A DNA stretch of 57,314 bases, taken from Marinagarivorans sp. (GTDB lineage: Bacteria > Pseudomonadota > Gammaproteobacteria > Pseudomonadales > Cellvibrionaceae). Position 1 is the stretch's first letter, and every line of letters begins with the position of its first letter. The notes beneath the pieces were generated by a model that saw only the letters and a program-made list of their open reading frames with translations, did not search any database and was not told where the DNA came from. The position numbers and the translations under genes were made by a program. The stretch lies in the NCBI GenBank assembly GCA_028281865.1, contig JANQJB010000051.1:1-57314 (forward strand), written 5' to 3'. Positions 18,197 to 27,500 of the stretch are shown one piece after another.

Positions 18197-19795
18197 TTAA
18201 GACACGAGCACATTGAGCGTACCTTTATTTAATAGCGTTCCCGCATCCGCTATTTTTGTATCGAAGGGTTGGCGGACTGTTTCCGGGTCAATACCTAATT
18301 GCTCGCGAATCGTTTGCACTACCTTTGCCTGACTAACATCGTTAACTCTTGCTTCTCTCCAGTGCTCGCTTGAATTAAATTTATAATGACGGCCATGACG
18401 CCAAGTACCGAAGCGACCACCAACCAGCAGGGCAATTCTATGTCCTTCATGCCTGGAGGCATCACCCAAGCCGGAGCCAAACATTACCGCTGTATTGTCA
18501 AGTAAGTCACCTTCACCAAACTGAATATCTTTCATCTCTTTCATAAACAGTGCCGCATGGTCGCAATGTTGCTTATCAATTTTCATCCATTCTTCATCGT
18601 AGCGACTGCGATTGCTTGAGACATTATTGTGAAATGCACGGTCGACACCTATGTCTTTGTAATATGTATTTGAAGTCTCACCGCCACAGCAATAACTCGC
18701 TGCGTGGATAAGTCCACAGCTAAACGCATGCGCAGTTATTTTTGCCGCGGCGCGCATGTGCTCGCCTATGTGGGGAATGGGTTGCACAGGTCGGTAAGTA
18801 ACACCTGTGCCAAAGGTATAATCCGGCACTTCAGACTCAGCTATCGGCGGGATTAATGGATCGCACACGTTAACGTCATAAATTTTCTCAAGCGCTTTTT
18901 CAATATCGCGCAAATTATCAGTATATCGCTGCAAAACATGTAAATCTTTACTTCCCAGGCGCCCTTGAAGCTTTGCCAATTCCGACTGCACGTCATCCAA
19001 AACACTGAGTTTTAATCGAGTGCGTCGACGAAAATCGTAAAAGCCTGCATGAGTATGAGTTGCCGTAGAATACAAAGCATTAAACTGGCGACGCAAATCT
19101 CCGTCTAAAGCCAATATCTCACCGTGCTTCGACCAATTTAAGCCATTCCTCATGGCGTTGTTGAAATCGTAACGTTGCGATGTAAGTTGTGCATTGCCAG
19201 CCATTCTTAGTACGCGACGATCAGGATCCGGAAGGTCTTCGTCTTTAACGCCAGGAGCAAGTATAGAATTAGCAAAATTAGACACTTCTTGGTCCATTGA
19301 CATGCGATGCCTTGTGGCCATATCGGCATCACGCAAGGTGCCATGGGCCTGTATCGCGTGTCCTGTTAACCAGCTTGCTATAGAAACTAAATGAATATTA
19401 CCTGTACTGCTCATTTTGTTGCAGTCGTTTTGCAAACCTTCAAGCAAAGTAATTTCATCGAGCAAGCCGTACTCGTCGAACTTCGTTAACGAGCAGTTTG
19501 TTAAGTCTTTTAGTGGGCGAAAAATATAATCACCGCCTGGCACTTCATCGTATTGCGGAAACCAATAACCAAGTTTAGAAGGATCTGACGGACTGGGCTC
19601 GTGATAAATTCCGTTCGGAGTGTACATGGCAAAAAAACGCGGAGTTGTATACGGCGCATTTGCAAATGCATGGCCGGTTTTAAACATCGCTTCCAATAGC
19701 GGCAACGCCATTATCGTGCTGACACCAAAACTTGAGCTGCGAAGAAAGGTCCGACGATTCAGTCGGTAAGTGCGGGGATTTATAACTCGCTTCAC
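18197..19795 (-). CDS. Orphan DUF1552 (HXXSHH) family Tat-exported protein
   Basis: A 532-residue protein starting at GTG (19795), with GGAGGATAGGC directly upstream supporting that start. NRRTFLRSSSFGVSTIMALPLLEAMF is a clear twin-arginine signal. The body has RFFAMYTPNGIYHEPSPSDPSKLGYWFP near the start, HLVSIASWLTGHAI, RVLRMAGNAQLTSQRYDFNN, SCGLIHAASYCCGGETSNTYY and GSGLGDASRHEGHRIALLVGG. These match the DUF1552 protein at 31565-32983 segment by segment. Unlike the other two DUF1552 genes in this window it has no DUF1592 gene beside it. Such orphans may work with a partner encoded elsewhere. Function unknown. Confidence 0.92.
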   Translation of the reverse strand: MKRVINPRTYRLNRRTFLRSSSFGVSTIMALPLLEAMFKTGHAFANAPYTTPRFFAMYTPNGIYHEPSPSDPSKLGYWFPQYDEVPGGDYIFRPLKDLTNCSLTKFDEYGLLDEITLLEGLQNDCNKMSSTGNIHLVSIASWLTGHAIQAHGTLRDADMATRHRMSMDQEVSNFANSILAPGVKDEDLPDPDRRVLRMAGNAQLTSQRYDFNNAMRNGLNWSKHGEILALDGDLRRQFNALYSTATHTHAGFYDFRRRTRLKLSVLDDVQSELAKLQGRLGSKDLHVLQRYTDNLRDIEKALEKIYDVNVCDPLIPPIAESEVPDYTFGTGVTYRPVQPIPHIGEHMRAAAKITAHAFSCGLIHAASYCCGGETSNTYYKDIGVDRAFHNNVSSNRSRYDEEWMKIDKQHCDHAALFMKEMKDIQFGEGDLLDNTAVMFGSGLGDASRHEGHRIALLVGGRFGTWRHGRHYKFNSSEHWREARVNDVSQAKVVQTIREQLGIDPETVRQPFDTKIADAGTLLNKGTLNVLVS

Positions 19796-20360
19796 GCCTA
19801 TCCTCCATAATTCCTAGCTTTATTTAACCAAACTCAATTATAAAACCGAAAGATTTTAATTCGATAGGACTCAATACAAATTGCTTGTTAGATCGAGAGT
19901 ATTTTGATGTATTTGCGCGTTAATTCGCAAAACCTAAACAGAACGCGATAATACGTAGTCACAAAAATTTGTGACAAGATGCTGGTCGAATTTCAATACA
20001 AACTTTGATATATAATAGATTTATTATTTTTACAGCAAAATTTCCAAAAGCATAAAAAGCTCGGGCAAAAATACTAATTAAAATGAACAGCTGGAGAAGG
20101 AGTACGCACTTTCACATCCCAAATAATCGTCCGGTATTTGCTGAGAATGAGCGGGAGGTACTGCAAATGGCTAGCAATAATATTAAACTCCTTTTGCACA
20201 CGCGGGAAACGGGAGAGCACACTACTACCTTACTTATCGGCTCGCCTAGCTCAATTGTACAGATTTGGCAGGCTGTGACATCAATATGGGAAAACTGCGT
20301 CGACATGGTGTATTCTCGTCAGCCAAAACCAGCAGAGATTCCAATCACTTCCCACGCCTT
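19796..20360. other. Intergenic region with one palindrome
   Basis: About 565 bp without a convincing gene between divergent genes. GTCACAAA-AA-TTTGTGAC (19958-19975) is an 18-bp inverted repeat that could be an operator. An open frame from 20083 overlaps the next gene and has no recognisable product. Confidence 0.5.
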
Positions 20361-22124
20361 ATGCCTCTTTGTAACTACAAACCGTTTCCTTTAATACTCA
20401 GTTTTATTTTAGTAACCGCATGTGGTGGTGGAGAGCAGTCTAGCCCTTCAAGCAGCAATTCTTCATCGAGCTCCAGCAGTTCATCGTCAAGCTCCAGCAG
20501 TTCATCATCGAGCTCTAGTAGTTCCTCCAGTTCAAGCAGCTCCGCTAGTTCCTCAAGTTCGACTAGCTCTTCAACGAGTGCTAGCAGTTCGTCAGGTAAA
20601 GTAGAACCTCCTCCCTACAATGGCACAGTGTTTCTCGATCCCGATATTATTTTAGCTACTGACGTTACAAGTTTCTCAAGCTTGGAGTATACCGGAACGG
20701 AGAACCAGTCCATTTATGATGGTCGCGATCGAAAAACAACTGAACAAACGGTTTTTACTTATCGTGTGGTTTTTGATGATCAAGCGACCTGCGAAGTTTG
20801 GGCCGCCCCCGATTTTAATAACGAAGCCAATGCGCGCACATTCGCAACACGAGCAGCTGAGGCACTTGGCCGTATTCCGAGGCAACTCAGGCAGGGCGTT
20901 CAAGTTATGGTTGCATTCAATGGCGACGGCCGCGCAAATGCCGATCTTAATAAAAAAAGAATTCGAATTTATAAAGACGGAACCAACGATAACCTATTAG
21001 AGGAATTATTGGTGCACGAAGCGGCCCACGTTTCACTGGACCAAGAACATCGCTTTAACAGTGACTGGCTCTTTGCACAAAGCCAAGACCGTACTTTTAT
21101 CTCAACTTATGCGCGCGACAATTATTTACGCGAAGATATTGCCGAGTCTGTACTACCTTACCTGGCTATTCGTTTTCATCCAACAAGAATTAGCGCAAGT
21201 ATGGAACAAACCATTCAGTCAGTAAACGCTCATCGCATCGCTTTCTTCGATCAAATTATTACCGATGTTTATCCGCTCACAGATGAAAGTGCAGAGATAA
21301 AAGCGCGTTTTACCCAACCGACAATTGGAACTCTTGCGGCGAGTGAAATCAATTTTGAATGGAGTATACCAGACAGCGCAACCCAATATGATTTAATCCT
21401 TGGCACACGCGGTTACGGGTCCGACGATATTCGTGATTCTAATAGAATAGCGAATAATAACTTTAACGCGTTTGGTCTGCCAGACGACGGCGGCTCGGTC
21501 TATGCTCGCTTGTGGACGTACACGAATAATGAATGGCGCTACGATGACTATCGCTTTCCCGCTTATAGCATTAACCAAGAAGCTGCGGAAATTCGCTCAC
21601 CCGTACCGGGTTCCACACTCGCAACATCGAGCGCTACTTTTCGCTGGGACTGGCCTACCGGCGCAAGCGAGTTTAATCTCGAAATCGGCACACAAGGCGC
21701 GGGCTCAGACGATATACGCTCTTCTCAAGTTTTTTCTGACAGCAATTCTTTAACCGTTAACAACCTGCCCGAAAATGAAGAAAATATTTATGTTCGACTT
21801 TGGACAAATAAAAACGGCTGGAGCTATAACGATTATCAGTATAAAGCAAGCGCCACTAGAGCAAAATTATTAAGCCCTATACCCAATTCAAAGCTACAGA
21901 ACAAAAACGTAACCTTTAGCTGGAACAAACCCTTTGGGGCCAGCAGTTTTGATTTACTTGTCGGCACCAACGGCCCGGGCTCAACCAATATTAGAGCAAC
22001 TAATGTTATTGGCGAAAACGAACTGACATTAAATAATGTACCAACCGACGGCCGCAAAATTTACGTGCGTTTATGGACTTACAAAAAACAATGGCTATAC
22101 ATTGATTATGTTTTTAATGACTAA
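20361..22124 (+). CDS. Polyserine lipoprotein with HExxH motif and three C-terminal repeats
   Basis: A 587-residue protein from the ATG at 20361, chosen because MPLCNYKPFPLILSFILVTAC forms a proper lipoprotein signal; upstream TTG and ATG starts only add a charged extension. The lipobox VTAC-GGG is followed by about 55 residues of almost pure serine. LEELLVHEAAHVSLDQEHRF carries HExxH (His near residue 219). YLREDIAESVLPYLA about 40 residues later may supply the third ligand, as in the protein at 1020-2681. Three repeats of about 95 residues close the protein, each with F-W, a GTxGxGSxDIR-type turn and a YxRLWT-(x)-W-YxDY ending. They look like fibronectin-III- or binding-type beta modules. 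Role unknown; peptidase activity is inferred. Confidence 0.87.
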   Translation: MPLCNYKPFPLILSFILVTACGGGEQSSPSSSNSSSSSSSSSSSSSSSSSSSSSSSSSSSSASSSSSTSSSTSASSSSGKVEPPPYNGTVFLDPDIILATDVTSFSSLEYTGTENQSIYDGRDRKTTEQTVFTYRVVFDDQATCEVWAAPDFNNEANARTFATRAAEALGRIPRQLRQGVQVMVAFNGDGRANADLNKKRIRIYKDGTNDNLLEELLVHEAAHVSLDQEHRFNSDWLFAQSQDRTFISTYARDNYLREDIAESVLPYLAIRFHPTRISASMEQTIQSVNAHRIAFFDQIITDVYPLTDESAEIKARFTQPTIGTLAASEINFEWSIPDSATQYDLILGTRGYGSDDIRDSNRIANNNFNAFGLPDDGGSVYARLWTYTNNEWRYDDYRFPAYSINQEAAEIRSPVPGSTLATSSATFRWDWPTGASEFNLEIGTQGAGSDDIRSSQVFSDSNSLTVNNLPENEENIYVRLWTNKNGWSYNDYQYKASATRAKLLSPIPNSKLQNKNVTFSWNKPFGASSFDLLVGTNGPGSTNIRATNVIGENELTLNNVPTDGRKIYVRLWTYKKQWLYIDYVFND

Positions 22125-22181
22125 GCGTCAGAGCTTAGCCATTGACAAGTGATAAAAGTAGTCGCTATCTATTAGAAAAAA

Positions 22182-23744
22182 TTACTTATCTAAGGTAAGT
22201 GGCTCAACTCTTAAAACAAAATCTAACCCGTTATCATTTTTGTTTTTACGAATCGACATTAGACGGACATTATCACTTATAGGGCCCAAGGAACGCATGT
22301 AATTTGAAAGTACTAATTTGGTCGGTACGATACCTTGAACCCTAGCCCAAATAGGGTCAGAGCTAATTTTGTCAATTTGTAGGCCCTTGACCAGTGGCAT
22401 CATCACAATCTTCTTTGAAACATGCCCCAGAGGAATCTCAATCTCAAACGAATGCGCTCCTCCTTCGCTCGTTTTTAACGATTTCAACTGCACATCCATA
22501 CCGTGCTGAGCGTTTATATTAAGCATATAGCGTTTTACGAGTTCGCGACTACTGCTTTCAAATTCGTCTCTTGCAAAATTTACAACGCTCCCGTTTATTG
22601 TCGTCTTAGCCGGTCCCCTTAAATCGATCTTTTCAACGGAAATATTGGCCTCAACTGCAAGGGAATCCAACTGTTCGAGCCAGTTGGGGATGTCTACCAA
22701 GGTGGGGCTTGTATTAATATCATTTGCATTTTTGGCAAGTAACACAAATTCTGAAAGCTCTTTCCCGGCACCGGTCGAATGGGCCGTTGCAGCCGACCCC
22801 AATACGACAAAGCAACAGAAACCAATTGTCACAAACGTATTCGAGATCTTATTGGTGTTCATTACTAATACTTCTTCAAGCCGCGTAGTAAATAATTTTT
22901 TCTTACTAAAGAATCCCTGAGATTGACTGTGGTAGCGATCTTTTATATACATTTGTGCAGAGTCGAGCAAAATTTGAGCATAATATTTTCTATTTGTACC
23001 CTTATTGATTGCTCGTTGATCACAAGCCAACTCTCTATTTAAATTAACTTCGAAGTTAATTAGTTTGAGTATTGGATTCCACCAAAACAAACTACTAATA
23101 AGTGCTTGGATTAAGCTAAAAAATATATCATTGCGAACAATATGTGCTTTTTCATGTTCAATAATCGCGGATATTTTGTCATTCGGATATTCTGTGACAG
23201 ACTCGGGCAATACAATTGTGGGGTTAAATAGGCCCACCACCATTGGAGTACTTTTCTCGGACGATAGCTTAATTTTGATATTGCTTGAGGTGCCCTGTTC
23301 AAACGGAAAGTTTAATTCTGAAGCGGCATAAACTATCTTGTTATCTTTATAACTTGCATAAATTAAACGCGCAAGCAACCAGAAACTTCCGCAGCACCAA
23401 AGTATAAAAATAAAATCAATACTTTTCGCGAAGTAAAACCAAAACTCTGAAACCGTAGGATAATCCGTTATCACTTGTGCGAAGGAATTGACCGCGGTCG
23501 ACGAAATTGCTGTAGTTGCATCATAGGCTACAGCATTCGAAGAAATTAATTCACCACTGTATTCAAAAACTATTGCTTGAAGCGGTAATATTAGGCAGCT
23601 AAAACAAACACTCAGCCAAAGCCAAGACTTCATTTCACTATTGACTTTAAGTAAGCGCGTCGCAGTCAAAACAAATAAGTATAAGATTGCGGAACCAAAT
23701 AAATTGATGACGACTACTAGCAAAAAAAACGTTTCACCGCTCAT
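22182..23744 (-). CDS. BlaR1/MecR1-like M56 metallopeptidase sensor
   Basis: A 520-residue membrane protein. Membrane segments lie at about 7-30, 40-62, 110-135 and 205-225, with one more around 310-330. The cytosolic zinc site IIEHEKAHIVRND (HExxH, His197) and downstream NRELACDQRA are the M56 peptidase signature. In BlaR1/MecR1 this site is activated when an outer sensor domain binds a beta-lactam. Here the region after the last membrane segment (about 335-520) shows no penicillin-binding SxxK/KTG arrangement, so the signal is probably something else. The start codon overlaps the stop of the BlaI-like gene by ATGA, giving tight coupling. Its expected job is to inactivate the neighbouring repressor. 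Confidence 0.9.
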   Translation of the reverse strand: MSGETFFLLVVVINLFGSAILYLFVLTATRLLKVNSEMKSWLWLSVCFSCLILPLQAIVFEYSGELISSNAVAYDATTAISSTAVNSFAQVITDYPTVSEFWFYFAKSIDFIFILWCCGSFWLLARLIYASYKDNKIVYAASELNFPFEQGTSSNIKIKLSSEKSTPMVVGLFNPTIVLPESVTEYPNDKISAIIEHEKAHIVRNDIFFSLIQALISSLFWWNPILKLINFEVNLNRELACDQRAINKGTNRKYYAQILLDSAQMYIKDRYHSQSQGFFSKKKLFTTRLEEVLVMNTNKISNTFVTIGFCCFVVLGSAATAHSTGAGKELSEFVLLAKNANDINTSPTLVDIPNWLEQLDSLAVEANISVEKIDLRGPAKTTINGSVVNFARDEFESSSRELVKRYMLNINAQHGMDVQLKSLKTSEGGAHSFEIEIPLGHVSKKIVMMPLVKGLQIDKISSDPIWARVQGIVPTKLVLSNYMRSLGPISDNVRLMSIRKNKNDNGLDFVLRVEPLTLDK

Positions 23745-24136
23745 TTGTCCAGATCCTCTGAGGAGCTCTCATTAATTTTCCGTTGCAGCTCTTGTAAATC
23801 ATTCAGGTCAATATCTTTTTCGCTAATAAGATGTTGCGCAAGTGATACTGAGGAACCACCAAAAAATTGATTGACTAAGGACTTTAATGCCTGCGCACGC
23901 GCCTCAGACTGAGAGATTTTGGCCGAATATATAAAAGCCCGCCCCTCTTTACGATATGTCGCTACACCTTTATCAACTAAAATTTTGCACATGGTTTGCA
24001 CTGTTGTATAAGCTACGGGCTTTTTCTTATTCAGCTCATCAGCAATTTCTCTTACACTAACTTGCCCCAGTTTCCAAATTACCGCCATGATTTGTCGCTC
24101 GGCGTCAGTTAGAGCGCTAGATTTTGGTCGCACCAT
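23741..24136 (-). CDS. BlaI/MecI/CopY-family transcriptional repressor
   Basis: A 131-residue winged-helix repressor. LTDAERQIMAVIWKLGQVSVREIADEL and KKPVAYTTVQTMCKILVDKGVATYRKEGRAFIYSA are the family's hallmark DNA-binding sequences. The C-terminal half (SLVNQFFGGSSVSLAQHLISEKDIDLNDLQELQRKI) is the usual dimerisation region. It is the first gene of a two-gene unit with the M56 sensor. Two identical 12-bp palindromes flank its own promoter, as expected for an autoregulated BlaI-type repressor. No beta-lactamase or copper ATPase gene lies nearby, so the regulated target is elsewhere or is the pair itself. Confidence 0.95.
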   Translation of the reverse strand: MVRPKSSALTDAERQIMAVIWKLGQVSVREIADELNKKKPVAYTTVQTMCKILVDKGVATYRKEGRAFIYSAKISQSEARAQALKSLVNQFFGGSSVSLAQHLISEKDIDLNDLQELQRKINESSSEDLDK

Positions 24137-24151
24137 CGAATAGCTCTTCTA

Positions 24152-24211
24152 CTAATTAATTAGTTTTTAAACTATAGAGCACTCATTTGCACTCGTCAAC
24201 TAATTAATTAG
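24152..24211 (-). promoter_or_regulatory. Promoter of the BlaI/BlaR1-like operon with two operators
   Basis: On the minus strand a -35 TTGACG (24199-24194) and a -10 TATAGT (24176-24171) are separated by exactly 17 bp. Identical palindromes CTAATTAATTAG lie at 24200-24211, abutting the -35, and at 24152-24163, just past the -10 where transcription should start. A repressor bound to both would block polymerase. The palindrome was not noticed anywhere else in the window. Confidence 0.85.
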
Positions 24212-24527
24212 GAGTTTAAGATAGATTTTTAAATGTCGAGGAAAAACAACAAGTTTTGCGCTTTTTCGTTTACGTTGTGGTCATACCTACAGGTATCTAT
24301 CGGAATCGATAAACAGACACAAAAAGCTTTTTAGATTTCGTCTTCTTTGTCAGGACTAACCCAAAAAAAAGCAGAAAACATCAACCACATTGCACCCGTC
24401 AAAGGCACTTCTTTCGCACTGGAAAATCAGCTGAACTAGCGGGAACTCGCTGAAAATTTTTGCAGCAGAATCGTCTCTTGCCGAGGCATGAAAAATGGCA
24501 GGAGACAACTCTGTATCGAAAAGCAGT
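24212..24527. other. Intergenic region with two adjacent imperfect palindromes
   Basis: No gene seen. ATACCT-AC-AGGTAT (24283-24296) and TATCG-GAAT-CGATA (24298-24311) are adjacent inverted repeats of unknown meaning. Confidence 0.4.
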
Positions 24528-27500
24528 TTATTCGACTTTAATCACTTCCTTACGACTATAACCTTTGCTTTGATAGCGCAACTCGAGATCATCATTTGTT
24601 GTATAAACAACGACATCACCGGTGCGATCGATAGTCAAAACGTTATTCGTTGTTAAATCAGTCACCCAAAGCGATTCTCCGTTTAGGCTGCTCCAACTAA
24701 TATGCACTCTTTGTTCGTCAATTCGTTTTACCAGAGTTGGCGGCGCTGTTTTTTGCAGCGCACTATTTGGTTTCGCCCAAACTTCATTTAGCACTTCGAT
24801 ATCGTTGCGCGTCAAGCGAACACGATGAACTTCTCCCGTGAGTCGGTCTTTAGGAATAGCAATATTGAAATGCAATTCCGTGGAGTGATCCAACGCTGCC
24901 AAAACAAAACTATCGGAATAAATAAGCTGTTCATTTTCGTCGTAAATAAATATCTCATTTAGCGTCGGTTTTGCAGCATGGTATTGGCCAGTATAGGAAT
25001 AAACACGCTCAATGTTCGCGCTAGAACCACTTAAACTACCGCTTAACATAAGCAAATCGCGTTCTTCGTTAAAAGAGGCCTTTTGCAATTGATCGCCCCT
25101 TGTTTCTCCGCCACGATGATTTAGAATTTTTCTGAAATTAAAAATACCTATCCAGTCTGGGCTGCAATAACTCATAAAATCTGCCAAGTCCGGTGCACGC
25201 AAGCGGTTCCTCGATAATTGATAACCCCAATTTCCGGTACGCGCGTTGGCATAGGGATAGTTGGGCTCTGGCCTAGCGGGTCCGCCGCAGTCTGTGTGGG
25301 CCAAACTCAAGTTGTGACCAAACTCATGCGCTATCGTGCTCGGGCGTGTTCGGCTCACTGCGGCTCTACCGGGACGGCGCCCGATGCCCGACGTACCGCT
25401 AGTGCCAATGCGGCTGCCAACAATACCGTGATAGTATTTTTCTCGTTCACCCGCAAGGCGAAAATCATTAACGATATTTAGCACTTCACTCCAACTTGTA
25501 CCGGTGTAAGTAAAAGGCTGTGAACGAATTCTAAATGCGTAGTCTTCAATGGGCAGTAAATCCTCGGACACCACCATAAATTCCCGAATACGCGCATTGG
25601 TCAAATTGGGGTTGGTGCCATTATTTCCGGCGATTATTGGAATAAACACAATATCAAACGTAGGAGGGTCAATAATATTGAGCTCCAAATAGCCTTCGCG
25701 CGGATAACGATTATTGCCTTCATCCAATTCGGCTATTTGATTATTAGGGTCGACCACAACGTAGTATTCAGTACCCATTTGGAAAAAATCTCTATCCAGA
25801 CGTCGGCGATAATTGTTAGCCAATTGCCCCTCCGTTATTGCTAGAGGAACTGTCATCGGTTTATCGAGTGGGATGCTGCCGCTCTCTCCATTGCTGTGGC
25901 GATAGTGAAGTATGACATCGGGTGTATTCGCCTGTTCACCAAAGCGTTGCACAAATGCGCGTGCTAGCCCCGGACGACTCTTAACGACCTGGACGTTGCG
26001 ACCCTCTGCTCTCGGATCTGAATCATTTGCCGGTACGCCCTGGTTGAAGTAAAAACGCTCGAGCCTGAAGTCTACTAATGGGCCATCAGAACAAACCCAG
26101 CGCACAAGTAGCTGCTTTGTTGTGCCCGACGACGTAGTAAAATTCAGCTGCGCCTCCTCGTCTACATCCTGGTTGCAAGCGTTGGCGGTAAAGGTAATTT
26201 CACGTTCGGCATCCTCAGCAAGCTCTCCATTCGCGGGACTTACCTGCAACCAATTGGGAACATTGGAAAAGGCAAAATTGCCAGTGGTATTGCCGGCATT
26301 AACAATGTTAATACTGGTCGAAGCACTCTGCCCGCTGCTCGTTTTCGCTGCCAACACCAGGCGGTCTTCGAGCAATTGGATATCCGACTGCAATAATACA
26401 AGCCGCACACTCCTGCGCGGCCCGGCAACACCCTGTCCGCCATCTTCGCTATAGGGAGTTGCGGTAATGAGGTAATTTCCAGGTACTGGTTTCCACGGCG
26501 CAATAACGCCGTTGCTGCGCACGGTAATCGTATAAGGCTCAGTATTATCAAGGCGATAATTTGCTGTATTGTTTAAGCCAAAGCGCACGCTGGCGACATT
26601 GCCTTCAACATTAGCTATTAATGAAAAGTTTTCTGTTGCGAATGTATCGAGATTAATCTCGGTCGTTTGATCGGTAGGTAGCGGGTTAAATGCCGCAAGC
26701 TGCATATTGTTGTCTGTGTCGATAATCGAAATACCGTTCACACGCAAAGAAGCAGGCCTAATCTCTATTGTTTGTTTTTTACTTACTGTGCCGCCACCAA
26801 GTAAATTGGCCTGCAAGTGCAATTCATAGATGCCTGGCTCAAGCTCACCTAAGGCCGTATCATTTTTCTCTAAGCCCCAATCCCAAGGTGTAGTATTTTC
26901 CCGCCGAACTAACCTGCCATCGACCAGCAAATCCATCGAATCCACCAGGTTATCAGGGTTGGCTTGCACCACTACGTCGAAAAATTGCCCTTCGGTAAAC
27001 ACAGCATTAGGCTGAGGTTGCAGAATATTCAGTGCTACAGCGGGGTTGCCCGAACTGCTTGAGGAAGAGCTTGAAGACGAACTTGACGACGAGCTCGAGG
27101 AAGAGGAACTGGAGGAGGAACCCATTTGTGGAACAACGTTCACCGTGACAGATTCGCTTGCGGTATTGCCGGCCAGGGTTGTAGCTCTCACCGTCAATAA
27201 GTGTTCGCCGAGCGGAAGGTTACTGAGCAGTGTATCGTTCTTGGCTGGCCCCCAGTCCCAAGGCGTCATCATTTCGACCCGCACCAGCTGGTCTCCAGCG
27301 TAAAGTTCCATGTTATCGACAATGGCATCAGGGTCAGCAACGGCGATCAACGTAATGGCTTCTCCCTCGTCAAATTCGGCGCCATCCGCGGGTTGCGTGA
27401 TTGTGAGCACTAAGTTTTCCTCTCCTCCAGAAGAAGAGCTGGAGCTAGTCGAGGAGCTGCTAGAAGAACTGGAAGTCGCAGAGGAGCTCGATGAGGATGT

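Noticed and set aside
20083-20394. A 103-codon frame with EREVLQMAS reminiscent of a LuxR helix-turn-helix
   Set aside because: The rest of the frame does not continue the LuxR pattern, and it overlaps the start of the polyserine lipoprotein. Chance resemblance is more likely.
22121-22138. Hairpin CTAAGC / GCTTAG at the stop of the lipoprotein gene as a terminator
   Set aside because: The stem is only 6 bp, includes the stop codon and has no T-run.
22182-24136. A beta-lactam resistance locus
   Set aside because: The pair resembles BlaI/BlaR1, but there is no beta-lactamase or penicillin-binding gene, and the sensor lacks visible penicillin-binding motifs.
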